Shown: positions 9,252 to 17,481, counted from the first letter of the stretch. The stretch is DNA of 64,000 bases from Synechococcus sp. A10-1-5-1 (GCF_023115425.1 NZ_CP096032.1:992001-1056000), one strand, 5' to 3'. Numbers and translations: made by a program. Notes: generated by a model not told the origin, from the letters alone.

Positions 9252-9606
9252 CGAGAGATCGTGTGGGTCGGAGCTTCTGAAGGAGGCACACCTGGGGCCA
9301 AGGGTCCAGGTGTCGAGCGGTGGGTTCTCCCAGGGCACCTCAGGCGATGCAGACGGAGTGCCGACAGATCAGACGCTCACTCTGTGTCCAATCTGACGAC
9401 CCGCTCACAAGCGGTAGAAGACTGTTGGAGCAGGGGCCTTCGGTCAGCTCGCTCCTCAGGACTGGTTCGGTGGAGTGTCGGTCACATCCGCCTCCGAGAT
9501 CGATGGGCCCAGCATCGGAGGAAGCAATGTCAAGAGCAATCGGGGTTAATGCCCATTGCCTCCCAGTCCGTTCAGATCGAGAGTGGATGGCTGATTTCAG
9601 CCGCCC
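9252..9606. other. Intergenic stretch with no convincing gene
   Basis: Open frames here are short and have no recognisable domain, signal peptide or start context. No repeat or strong hairpin was seen. Confidence 0.5.
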
Positions 9607-9765
9607 CTAGACCAGAACCGGCTTGCTGAAACGTCCGTTGCAGGCCTGCCAGAACTGGGAGTGGGGAGTCAAGAGTGCCCCGTGCAAGCTGCAGAACCCG
9701 TGGCAACTCGGATCACCTTTGACGTAGCGACACCCAGAACAATGGAATTGCAGTTGGCAGCGCAA
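9607..9765 (-). CDS. Possible 52-residue Cys-rich protein
   Basis: From a TTG at 9765 the frame reads 52 residues and contains HCSGCRYV, DPSCHGFCSLHG and WQACNGRF. The spacing C-x2-C-x8-C-x3-C-x2-H, with a fifth Cys further on, looks like a compact metal-binding or zinc-ribbon unit, and the aromatic and Gly positions around it are protein-like. The start is a guess; the frame extends open further upstream. No known family is claimed. Confidence 0.4.
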   Translation of the reverse strand: MRCQLQFHCSGCRYVKGDPSCHGFCSLHGALLTPHSQFWQACNGRFSKPVLV

Positions 9766-9926
9766 GGAAGCGAGGTGGAGATCTCCTCGGGTGCCATGGG
9801 CCGGTACAGCGTGGGGGGAATGAAACACGGGTGCAACCCCTTGAGGCTTGTGCCCCCGGTCTAGGAACGCTGGTCCAATCCGGCCAATGCAAAGAAGCGA
9901 ATCCAAACGCGGGCCATCGAGAGCGG

Positions 9927-10097
9927 GTGGCCGCAGCGGGCGCAGATGGCTACGACAGAACCAGTCGAAGCGATGCGGTGGAAGACGGACTCCTTGGACT
10001 CGCAGGGCTCGTGATACTCCTGGCCCTGGCCGGTTTTGGCCTGCAGGAACTGGCGGTTGAACTGAGAAATGCCCAGGAGCACCCCTCAGCAGAGTGA
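9927..10097 (+). CDS. Possible small single-span membrane protein
   Basis: From a GTG at 9927 the frame encodes 56 residues with one strong hydrophobic segment (LLGLAGLVILLALAGFGL) and an acidic C-terminal helix ELAVELRNAQEHPSAE. No family recognised. Codon start and reality are uncertain; the opposite strand is also open here. Confidence 0.35.
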   Translation: MAAAGADGYDRTSRSDAVEDGLLGLAGLVILLALAGFGLQELAVELRNAQEHPSAE

Positions 10098-10136
10098 AGC
10101 CGCAGCCACCTGGGGCAAGCAGGCGCTAGATGTGGA

Positions 10137-10340
10137 ATGGATGCAGCCCGATCCATGGCCCTTCAGCGACTGCGCTTAATCAAAAAGCGCCTGATTCAAT
10201 CAATGGACCGCCTGACCCAGGGGAACTCCAAACGGGCCTACACCAAAAAACTGATTAGCCAGAAGAGCCAAGAGGCCTACGAAGTGGTCTGCGGAGTCGC
10301 TGGCTGCGTGCTCAAGAAAAAGGACACGAGCGGCTCCTGA
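10137..10340 (+). CDS. Small basic hypothetical protein
   Basis: 67 residues, very rich in Lys and Arg (LIKKRLIQSMDRL, RAYTKKLISQKSQ, LKKKDTSGS), with two cysteines in VVCGVAGC. An internal ATG at 10155 (MALQRLRLIKK) is an equally plausible start. Composition suggests nucleic-acid or membrane-surface binding, but no domain is recognised. Confidence 0.45.
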   Translation: MDAARSMALQRLRLIKKRLIQSMDRLTQGNSKRAYTKKLISQKSQEAYEVVCGVAGCVLKKKDTSGS

Positions 10341-10343
10341 ACC

Positions 10344-10607
10344 TCAAGAGGGATCCTTTTGATCAGGACTTTGATCAGAGGAGTCTTGAGAGCGACGGAT
10401 CAGCTCGGCCAACATCTCCAGCTTGGAATTTTCAGACTCAGACGCACGGGAAGCCATCCAGGCGCGAGCCGCTTTCTGCTGAGCCAGCTGCTGAACCAGC
10501 AAGAGAGCCATCTCGCGTAGCGCTTCCAACTCCGTGCAGTCGTTAATCCAACGAACGAGTTTCTCACTTTCAAATGAGGACTCAAGTGAATGCTTGATTG
10601 GATCCAT
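10344..10607 (-). CDS. Conserved helical hypothetical protein
   Basis: About 87 residues from MDPIKHSLES: a mostly helical protein with WINDCTELEALREMALLLVQQLAQQKAARAWM split over two helices and an acidic, Ser/Asp-rich tail. Similar short helical proteins recur in picocyanobacterial genomes (my recollection of the pattern, not a search). A start three codons upstream at 10616 is possible. Function unknown. Confidence 0.6.
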   Translation of the reverse strand: MDPIKHSLESSFESEKLVRWINDCTELEALREMALLLVQQLAQQKAARAWMASRASESENSKLEMLAELIRRSQDSSDQSPDQKDPS

Positions 10608-10640
10608 CGCTGCCATTGATCAACAACAAGTAACGAACAC

Positions 10641-11300
10641 TCAACCCTTGAGCTGTTTCAGCGCAGCAAACCGGCGGCGAACCTTGCCCTGCACCAAAGC
10701 CAACAGAAAAACACCCACAATCGAAGCAACCAGAGTTGTCTTCCCACCATCAAAGACGCCCGCACCAAGGGCCACGATCGGCAGATCACTGGCCACAACG
10801 CTCAAAACCAAGGCGGGCATGAAACGCTGCAGCGATGTCCCCGCCAGACCCAAGCCATAACTCACAAAATCAAAGAATCCGGTCATCAAAAGACCCGTCA
10901 TCAAAAAGAAATTGGACTCGAGCCTGGACCCACTAAAACGCTCAACAACCGACATCGCCTTATCCCCAACCAACCGACGAACAGGCCCTCTTCCCCAATA
11001 ACGAGCCAGCGAAAAGGCAATCAGGCACGCAATGAGATCGGTGACTGCAATCGTTAAAAAACCAGTCTTAAATCCAAGCAGAGCCCCAGCCAAGAGCGAG
11101 TAGGCCGTGCTCGGCAAAGCAGGCAAAACAATACTCAATCCGCGAAGAAGCATGATCCCGAGGGGAGCCCAAACCCCCATCGCCTCTACCGCCTGCCGGA
11201 TCGGAGGCATGAGGTGGGCCTGAGCCAACAGCGTTACGCCGACAAACCCCGAGAGGATTAAGACTCCAAGCAGCACTCGGCGATAGGCCAGAACCCTCAA
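10641..11300 (-). CDS. TVP38/TMEM64-family (VTT domain) membrane protein
   Basis: 219-residue inner-membrane protein with five to six hydrophobic segments. A VTT/SNARE-associated core is visible at about 55-175: the LPSTAYSLLAGALLG segment, then LIAFSLARYWGRGPVRRLVG and LMTGLLMTGFFDFVSYGLGLAGTS. This is the family signature shared with DedA-like flippases. It may act in lipid or solute handling across the membrane. Cyanobacteria usually hold several copies; the specific substrate is not known. Confidence 0.8.
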   Translation of the reverse strand: MRVLAYRRVLLGVLILSGFVGVTLLAQAHLMPPIRQAVEAMGVWAPLGIMLLRGLSIVLPALPSTAYSLLAGALLGFKTGFLTIAVTDLIACLIAFSLARYWGRGPVRRLVGDKAMSVVERFSGSRLESNFFLMTGLLMTGFFDFVSYGLGLAGTSLQRFMPALVLSVVASDLPIVALGAGVFDGGKTTLVASIVGVFLLALVQGKVRRRFAALKQLKG

Positions 11301-11398
11301 AACACCTCAACCAGCAAAGACCCTAGGATTTTTTCACAACAACCAAAGAGGAGGGCAGCAGCGACACTCTCTGTATTGAAGAATCCCTTGCTCATTCA

Positions 11399-12058
11399 TT
11401 GAACGCCCAGCCCTTGATGCACAACGAAGAGCCAAGATCGAGCCGTATAGAAAAGCAGAGAGGCAACCTAGTTCAATACAACAGCGGAGAATGGGAAAGC
11501 ATTTTCATCCGCATCGGGAGCAACCGACGGGAGCTCGAACGTTTTCCATGCCATCTCAGCGTGTTCGAGAGCAACGATCTGATTCAGGCCAATTTGACCT
11601 ACAAGCAGTCAGGAAAGATTGCAAGGTCTGCCTTCCGAGACATCCCCGAATCGATGCAAATTGAGCCGGGTGGTCACTGGTCTCTTGGCCCGCAATACCT
11701 GACCCAAGAGTTTTGGACCACCGAGTTCTGCCTTTGCAGACCGCAGGAGCGCCGCAGAGCAGTGATCCGCCAAAGCCGATCCTGGCTGGGATCAATCGTC
11801 GTCATCATCGAATGGAGAGAGGAATCCACTGAACCCCCCATCACGCTGGCCTCTCCCCACCCTCTCGGCCTGCAGGAATCAAGCCAAAGCCATGGCCTGA
11901 AGCTTGAGGTACTCAGCAATGGCGCACCCTTGGGTTTAAGCGTTGCCATCTCAAATACACCTGAACAGCAAGCAACAACCTGGAGCTGGGGCCCACAGTC
12001 CATTACCCGCAGGTACGACGCAGCCAACCAACTCGTCCCGAGCTATCCCGAGGACTAG
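11399..12058 (+). CDS. DUF3598-like (lipocalin-fold) hypothetical protein
   Basis: 219 residues. The segments QYNSGEWESIFIRIGSN, FPCHLSVFE, WSLGPQYL and TEFCLCRPQERRRAVIRQS follow the order seen in cyanobacterial DUF3598 proteins (GxWxGxFxR, a beta strand with PSxLxL, a G-S-xS-xG stretch, then E-F-x-x-x-x-RRxR). That fold is related to CpcS/CpcT bilin lyases. The start codon is TTG at 11399; MHNEEPRSS at 11417 is an alternative. Family match is by pattern and divergent; no function is established. Confidence 0.5.
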   Translation: MNAQPLMHNEEPRSSRIEKQRGNLVQYNSGEWESIFIRIGSNRRELERFPCHLSVFESNDLIQANLTYKQSGKIARSAFRDIPESMQIEPGGHWSLGPQYLTQEFWTTEFCLCRPQERRRAVIRQSRSWLGSIVVIIEWREESTEPPITLASPHPLGLQESSQSHGLKLEVLSNGAPLGLSVAISNTPEQQATTWSWGPQSITRRYDAANQLVPSYPED

Positions 12059-12276
12059 CCCTGCCTGAATTTCCGAAGGACCTCAGCATCCTGTTCAGGG
12101 TCAATGCTGAGGTCGGTCAACACAAGCGCTTTCCCCATCGTGTTGATTGCGTACTCAATTGCAACCAAGGCCTCAGCACCTGCAGCGCTCTTGCGTCCGG
12201 CACGAATCACCTCCGGAGTCACAAAGGCAGCAGCATCGTTCAGCTGAGATGCGATTCGAGCCAATTGCTCATCCAT
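12055..12276 (-). CDS. Small hypothetical protein
   Basis: 73 residues from MDEQLARIASQLNDAAAF, predicted helical, ending DAEVLRKFRQG. No motif recognised. The ATG at 12276 is preferred to 12291. Its 3' end overlaps the convergent DUF3598-like gene by four bases, which is consistent with both being real in a compact genome. Confidence 0.55.
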   Translation of the reverse strand: MDEQLARIASQLNDAAAFVTPEVIRAGRKSAAGAEALVAIEYAINTMGKALVLTDLSIDPEQDAEVLRKFRQG

Positions 12277-12475
12277 CGTCCGAAGGGGCAAGCGAAACCG
12301 CCATCGAGCATCTCATTGGTGGCCCAACAGGCAGAGCCTCTCCCGCAAAAGACAGGACTCGCAAGACCAGCACCAACCCCGAGCGTCATGACCCGGGTCC
12401 AGAGGGACAGCCAATCCGCCTGCAACAAAGTCGTTCAGCGCCTGATCAGCCAGCCGCCCCAAGCCGGCTGACAGA

Positions 12476-12502
12476 CAAAAAAAGAGCCCCTGGACGGGGC
12501 TC
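12476..12502 (-). terminator. Rho-independent terminator on the minus strand
   Basis: Read on the minus strand: GAGCCCC, CGTCCA, GGGGCTC, then seven T. Strong stem with an ideal T-run. The nearest minus-strand gene upstream of it is the small ORF at 12876-13025, almost 400 bases away. Confidence 0.8.
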
Positions 12503-12630
12503 GACGCAATTCTCATGAAGGAAATCTAAAGACCACAGGGAAAAGCATCAAGCGAGATCAAGCCCGCAAACCCCCTCAATAGGCGTGGCTTATCAATGGC
12601 GCGCCCTTCGCCATTGCCATGGGCGCAAGG

Positions 12631-12843
12631 ATGAGTCACCGACGAGGCCCTGCAGTGGATCAAGCCTGGAAAGAGAGCGAGCAGATCCGGCTTGAGCGCG
12701 TCCTGGCGATTGCCAAGGCCAACCAAAACAAAGAGATGCAGAGCAACATCGAACGTGAGCTGGAAGCCTTAAACCGCGAGGAGCCCTCTCCGCTCATCGC
12801 GGAGTATCTCAACGAAAACGGCGAGATTCGAGCAGACCTGTAG
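12631..12843 (+). CDS. Small charged helical hypothetical protein
   Basis: About 70 residues from MSHRRGPAVDQAWKES, strongly helical and charged (EQIRLERVLAIAKANQNKEM, then IERELEALNREEPSPL), ending in NENGEIRADL. A start at 12619 adds four residues. Composition and the amphipathic repeat suggest a real protein; no family recognised. Confidence 0.5.
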   Translation: MSHRRGPAVDQAWKESEQIRLERVLAIAKANQNKEMQSNIERELEALNREEPSPLIAEYLNENGEIRADL

Positions 12844-12875
12844 GTCTGGAGCGCCGGCAGGCTCACCCATAACGA

Positions 12876-13025
12876 TCAAGAGCGGAACCGACCAAGCTCA
12901 GCCAAGGGATCAGGACGACCCTCAGCAATCGCTTTTGCTCGGGCGCAAAACCAAGTCTCCGCCGAATCGGACTGGTCAAGCCTGGTGGCAATTTTCAGCC
13001 AATTCTCCCGCTCCACACGGTCCAT
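12876..13025 (-). CDS. Small hypothetical protein (49 aa)
   Basis: From the ATG at 13025 the frame reads MDRVERENWLKIATRL and continues through DSAETWFCARAKAIAEGRPDP to AELGRFRS. Amphipathic helix plus a Pro-containing tail; coherent amino-acid use. It is the best candidate to be the gene served by the minus-strand terminator at 12476-12502, though it lies far from it. Function unknown. Confidence 0.45.
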   Translation of the reverse strand: MDRVERENWLKIATRLDQSDSAETWFCARAKAIAEGRPDPLAELGRFRS

Positions 13026-13173
13026 ACCAATCCCGGAACTCTCTTCAGCCTCGTGAACGGCACCGCCAGGGCGTGACCTCCACAGGGTTCGGTTCACCGA
13101 AGCCGGTGGGGGCCAACAGCAGCCACGCCGACGAGGGGCGCTCTGTAAAATTTTGTAAAAGCACCGCTTCGTT

Positions 13174-14061
13174 TTGCCTCAGCGCTTTGGTGTTATCGGC
13201 TGTGGCTACGTGGGATCCGCGGTCTGCAAGAGACTTCGACTGGGCGGCCATGACGTTTTGGCGACCACCCGAGATCGGTCTCGCTTTGAAGCACTGAAAA
13301 ACCTGGGTGTTACGCCAGCGCTGCTCAACATCGCCTCTGACCAGGCGGACTTCAGCTTCATCGACCAACTCGACGGCCTCCTGATCAGCGTTGCGCCAAC
13401 ACGGAAAGACGAGAGCTACGAGGAGGTTTTCTCCAAGGGAATCAGCAACCTGGTTCAGGCTCTTCGGCAGCGTCCAGAGCAGAAACCACTGCACATCACC
13501 TACATCAGCACAGTTGGGGTTTTTGGAGACCAGGGCGGTCAAACCGTGAGCGAAGGATCGCCGCTTGACATCAGCCATCCCATCAACCGCCTACTGATCA
13601 ACGCTGAGCTGGCGCTTCAAGGGCTTCAGGGTGGCAACACAACCATCTGCACTCTCCGCCTAGGAGGCATCTATGGCCCTGGCCGTGACATGGTCTCACT
13701 CGTCAAGGACGCCGCTGGTCAACGCATCGCTCGCGATGGTGATCACATTCCGGCCTGGACTCACCTTGACGACATCACCCGAGGCGTTCAATTTGCCTGG
13801 GATCGCGATTTAAACGGCACCTTCAACTTGGTCGATGACATGCGCCTGAGCAGAAGGGAGCTCTCCAATGCCATTTGCGAACACATTGGCCTACCCCCTG
13901 TGATTTGGTGCGGTGCACCACGGGGTGCTCGCGTGGTCAACGCTGTGGTCTCCAACGCAAAAATCAAGCGCCAAGGCTTTTCTTTTCACTCTCCATCGAT
14001 GTTGCACCGACAGACATTGCAGAGGTCAGACCTCAGCCCACGGGTGAAAGCGCATTCCTGA
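13174..14061 (+). CDS. NAD(P)-dependent epimerase/dehydratase-like protein (extended SDR)
   Basis: 295 residues. Rossmann start PQRFGVIGCGYVGSAVCKRL with GCGYVGS at 9-15; ISTVGVFGD and the segment RLGGIYGPGRD later are typical of atypical extended SDRs of the YeeZ type. The usual YxxxK is not obvious, so catalysis as a classical dehydrogenase is uncertain. It starts with TTG at 13174 without a clear Shine-Dalgarno; no ATG nearby fits the Rossmann start better. It lies 120 bases upstream of, and on the same strand as, the methyltransferase operon, but the AT-rich gap suggests a separate promoter for that operon. Confidence 0.75.
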   Translation: MPQRFGVIGCGYVGSAVCKRLRLGGHDVLATTRDRSRFEALKNLGVTPALLNIASDQADFSFIDQLDGLLISVAPTRKDESYEEVFSKGISNLVQALRQRPEQKPLHITYISTVGVFGDQGGQTVSEGSPLDISHPINRLLINAELALQGLQGGNTTICTLRLGGIYGPGRDMVSLVKDAAGQRIARDGDHIPAWTHLDDITRGVQFAWDRDLNGTFNLVDDMRLSRRELSNAICEHIGLPPVIWCGAPRGARVVNAVVSNAKIKRQGFSFHSPSMLHRQTLQRSDLSPRVKAHS

Positions 14062-14181
14062 TCAAAAAGGTCAGAAATAAATTCCACTGAGAAAAACATT
14101 TCAAGAAAGAATATTTAATCAAAATCAAGGCTGAATGAATGCTTCAAAGCACTGATTTCTGACGTTGTACGTTGATTCCAG

Positions 14182-15234
14182 GTGCTGTTGAAATCGATGG
14201 CCATTGCGATGACCACGGGCTACAGCTCACAGACTGAGGGGGCTCTGCTTTGCATTGAAGCTGCTTCTGACTGGGCATTGAGCTGTGTGGACAGCCTGGC
14301 GGGCGATCGCCATTACATCCTGATCGACTACGGCGCTGCCGACGGAGGAACGGCCGTCGGGCTCTGGCAAAAGGTGCTGGACCGGCTTCATGCCAACCAC
14401 CCCAATGCACACCTCACGCTGATCGGCAACGATCTACCCAGCAACGACAACCAAGCACTCGCAGACAACCTGGCCCTGCAAATCCCAAGGCCACCCAAGC
14501 CGACGGTGCTCGTGAGTGCCCGCAGTTTTTATGAACCATCCGTCGCCCCTGAGACGGTCAGTTTTGGCTTTTCAGCCACGGCAATGCACTGGCTGAGTGC
14601 CTCGCCGGGGCCCCTCAACACCCACACACACGTCTTGGCCTCAGGAGATGACGAAGCTCTCCAGCGCTTCAAGGCCCAAGCCATGAAGGACTGGAATCAC
14701 ATCCTTGAGCTCCGCAGCCGCGAGCTCAAGGTCGGGGGGCGCTTGCTAACGGTCAACCTCTCGCGCGATGAGCAGGGGCTCTACCTCGGAGAGAACGGAG
14801 GTGAAACCAGGAATGTTCACGACCAACTTCACGAGATCTGGCGAGGTATGGCCGAAGAGAAGCTGATCAGCGAGGAGCAGTACCGCAGCGGCACGGTCAA
14901 CAACTTCTACAAGTCCCCCGAGGAATTCATGGCTCCTCTGAAGGATCCCAACTCTCCCGCCCATCGAAATGGGCTGCGACTCGTCGACCAACGCACCGTC
15001 TATGTGAAGTGCCCGTACCGGCGCCGGTGGAAAGAGAACGGTGATACGGCCGCCTTCGCAGCGGGACTCATGGCGACCATTCGCAGCTGGAGTCGCCACA
15101 GCTTCGCCAACGCGGCCGGTACTCAAGCCGCTGACATGGTTTACCAGCGATTGGAGAAACGCATCGCGGAAGCACCGGATGAGTGGAGCCTCGACTACGT
15201 CGAGCACCACCAAATGATGGAGCGCGTGGGCTGA
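14182..15234 (+). CDS. SABATH-type carboxyl/N-methyltransferase
   Basis: SAM-dependent methyltransferase of the SABATH group, which methylates carboxyl or ring-N groups of small molecules (salicylate, indole-acetate, xanthine in plants). Visible: SAM-binding segment YILIDYGAADGGTA, LIGNDLPSND, and SFGFSATAMHWLS, matching the family's FSxxxLHWLS substrate-pocket motif. After it come GGRLLTVNLSRDE and YKSPEEF. The 350-residue length is normal. Starts: GTG at 14182, ATG at 14197 or 14209; AGGTG at 14180-14184 favours 14197. The stop overlaps the next start (TGATG). First gene of a compact four-gene unit. The substrate is unknown; family assignment is by motif. Confidence 0.8.
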   Translation: MLLKSMAIAMTTGYSSQTEGALLCIEAASDWALSCVDSLAGDRHYILIDYGAADGGTAVGLWQKVLDRLHANHPNAHLTLIGNDLPSNDNQALADNLALQIPRPPKPTVLVSARSFYEPSVAPETVSFGFSATAMHWLSASPGPLNTHTHVLASGDDEALQRFKAQAMKDWNHILELRSRELKVGGRLLTVNLSRDEQGLYLGENGGETRNVHDQLHEIWRGMAEEKLISEEQYRSGTVNNFYKSPEEFMAPLKDPNSPAHRNGLRLVDQRTVYVKCPYRRRWKENGDTAAFAAGLMATIRSWSRHSFANAAGTQAADMVYQRLEKRIAEAPDEWSLDYVEHHQMMERVG

Positions 15235-16295
15235 TGGTGTTATCGACAACAGCGCCGCCGGATGTGTCGGTGCTGTCGCAGCATGTCTCGCCGCACCTCT
15301 CGGTCTTCATTGTTGGAGAGACGACCCACCCGGGTCGCCCCGCCAATGGCGGGCTTCGGCTACTTCCGTACTCCAGCGATGACGCCTGCATCGCCGATGG
15401 TCGACGGCTCGCAGCACTGATGACACACAAACACGATCTCTACGGCACCGGCTTCGCGGGCGGAAAAATTGTGGCGCGCGCGGCCGATCTCGACGCCGTC
15501 AAAGACGAGCTCATTGGAGTCACCGCAACACTCCTTGAGTCCCTGGATGGAGCGATGGTGACTGGGTGTGATCTCAACACAACCCTGGAGGACATGGAGC
15601 GTCTAACGACGCTCACGCCCCATGTCCTGGCCGCAGTCGGCAGTCCAATCGATGCGAGTGCGGCAACAGCCCATGGGACGCTTGGTGCCGTGGAGGCCGT
15701 CTTGGGCGAGACGCTGGCAACAGCCGAACCAGGTCGGGCTCTGGTGCATGGCTGCGGAGCGGTGGGTGGAACGGTGGCCCGCTCTCTGGTGGATCACGGC
15801 TGGACGGTGTTCACAATGGATCACTATCGCGACCGCGCCAGATTCCGTGGAGCCACCCCACTTCCCGCAAATTGTTCATGGTGGGAATTGGACCTTGATC
15901 TGCTGCTTCCTTGTTCAATCTCCAGGCTGATTGATCAAGACATGACTGAAGCGCTGCGTGCCAGAGCCGTGGTGCCGGCTGCCAATGCTCCATTTCATGA
16001 GGCCCATCTCGCTGAGGAGCTGCGCCAACGAGCAATTCCTGTACTGCCCGACCCCCTGGTCAATGCAGGCGCGGTCATCGCCGACTCAATCGAGCGCTTC
16101 TCTCCAGATAGCTGGCGGCAAGCTGAAGCGGATGCGGTCTATTCCTTTGTACGCGAGGAAATCCGTAACCGCTCTGATGAGTACTTGCAACAGCGCAAGA
16201 GAGGAGCATCAGCACACACAGCCCTGGGCACCGTCGCCGCAGGCTCTGAGGGACGACCGATTGGTCTGAGCTTCAGAGGAAGGCATGATCCATGA
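15234..16295 (+). CDS. Leu/Phe/Glu-dehydrogenase-family (ELFV) enzyme
   Basis: 353 residues resembling leucine dehydrogenase, an NAD-dependent oxidative deaminase. The dimerisation/catalytic domain shows GGLRLLPYSSDD, MTHK and AGGK, which supply the two lysines of the family, and GCDLNTTLEDM, matching the catalytic-Asp segment (DVGTTVEDM in leucine dehydrogenase). The NAD domain has ALVHGCGAVGGTVARSL, and VVPAANAPF matches the A-N-N-x-L-like region. Start is the ATG at 15234, overlapping the methyltransferase stop by one base; the next gene overlaps by four. Active-site residues look intact, so it is probably an active amino-acid dehydrogenase. Which amino acid it uses is open. Confidence 0.82.
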   Translation: MVLSTTAPPDVSVLSQHVSPHLSVFIVGETTHPGRPANGGLRLLPYSSDDACIADGRRLAALMTHKHDLYGTGFAGGKIVARAADLDAVKDELIGVTATLLESLDGAMVTGCDLNTTLEDMERLTTLTPHVLAAVGSPIDASAATAHGTLGAVEAVLGETLATAEPGRALVHGCGAVGGTVARSLVDHGWTVFTMDHYRDRARFRGATPLPANCSWWELDLDLLLPCSISRLIDQDMTEALRARAVVPAANAPFHEAHLAEELRQRAIPVLPDPLVNAGAVIADSIERFSPDSWRQAEADAVYSFVREEIRNRSDEYLQQRKRGASAHTALGTVAAGSEGRPIGLSFRGRHDP

Positions 16296-17476
16296 CATCC
16301 ACCGTCCCCAAGAGCGTCAGCGTCCTGATCCTGGGTGGAGGCATGGCCGGCCTCAGTTCTGCCGCTGCCCTAGCGAGACAAGGAATCACCGATGTCCTGC
16401 TGCTTGAAGCAAAGACCCTCGCCCATGCCCAAGCCAGCAGCTTCGGTGAGACTCGGATGTTCCGGGAGATGTACTCCGATCCAGTGCTCTGCGAGCTGGC
16501 TCAAGCCGCAAATCAACTGTGGATGAAAGAAGAACAAGAGGCTGGAGTCCCGCTCAGGGCAACCCATGGATTGCTCTTCTACGGCGAAAGCTGGGAAGAG
16601 GAAACCATCGAAGGCTCGATCCCTGGGGCCCGCCGGGTCATGGATGAGCAGGGCATTCCCTACGAAGCACTCTCTTCGGCAGAGATCGCGGCACGGTTTC
16701 CGCTCAAGCCAAAACATGAGTTCACAGGACTCTTCGAACCCACGGCCGGAGCTGTGCGCAGCGACAGGGTCATTGCGCACTGGTGCCAAACAGCTCGGGC
16801 CGCAGGACATCAACTCCTGGAGCACACCCCTGTAGAGAGCATTGACTCTGATGGACGCGGCGTGACCCTCAAACAAGGGCAACACATCAGGGCCGATCAA
16901 CTGGTGATCGCTTGTGGAATCTGGAGTCAACAGCTGCTCGCCCCCCTCGGGCTACAGCCAAAACTTGAGATCTGGCCGATGCTTTGGGCGCATTACACGG
17001 TCGATCCAGCGCTGGCAGATCGCTATCCCCAATGGTTCTGTTTTCAACAAGAACGTGGTGATGACGGCGGCCTCTATTACGGCTTCCCCGTTTTAAGCCA
17101 CACCCCTGATGGGCGTCCCAGGATCAAGTGTGGAATCGATTGGACACCAAAGGAACTGCGTGTCCATGAACCAGGCTTGATGCAGAGGGATCCTCCAGCT
17201 CGATTGGTTGAACTCTTGGATCAATTTCTCTTCAACGAGCTCGAGGGCATCCAAGATCGCATGGAGACTGTCATGAGCCCCTATTCAATGACCGAGGACG
17301 TGAATTTCGTTCTCGATCGCATCACGCCAACCATCAGTCTCTTCTGCGGGGGGTCAGGACAGTCCTTCAAGTTTGCCCCCTTAATTGGCGACTCCCTTGC
17401 GCGCTTCGCGAGTGGTCAACAACCAGCTGTTGATGTCAGCTGCTGGAGCCATCAACGACCTGCCGTCACTGCATAA
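16292..17476 (+). CDS. Sarcosine/N-methyltryptophan-oxidase-like FAD enzyme
   Basis: 394-residue flavoprotein of the MSOX/SolA family, which oxidatively demethylates N-methyl amino acids to give formaldehyde and peroxide. Visible: dinucleotide motif LILGGGMAGLSSAAALA at 12-28, ASSFGETRMFREMY matching the family's SHHGDTRxxR region, and CGGSGQSFKFAPLIGD near the C-terminus. At the place where MSOX and SolA carry the cysteine that binds FAD covalently (V-C-M-Y-T), this protein reads M-S-P-Y-S, so covalent attachment by that cysteine is lost. ATGA overlap with the dehydrogenase gene; five bases before the transporter gene. The substrate is unknown. Confidence 0.85.
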   Translation: MTSTVPKSVSVLILGGGMAGLSSAAALARQGITDVLLLEAKTLAHAQASSFGETRMFREMYSDPVLCELAQAANQLWMKEEQEAGVPLRATHGLLFYGESWEEETIEGSIPGARRVMDEQGIPYEALSSAEIAARFPLKPKHEFTGLFEPTAGAVRSDRVIAHWCQTARAAGHQLLEHTPVESIDSDGRGVTLKQGQHIRADQLVIACGIWSQQLLAPLGLQPKLEIWPMLWAHYTVDPALADRYPQWFCFQQERGDDGGLYYGFPVLSHTPDGRPRIKCGIDWTPKELRVHEPGLMQRDPPARLVELLDQFLFNELEGIQDRMETVMSPYSMTEDVNFVLDRITPTISLFCGGSGQSFKFAPLIGDSLARFASGQQPAVDVSCWSHQRPAVTA

Positions 17477-17481
17477 GCGTT

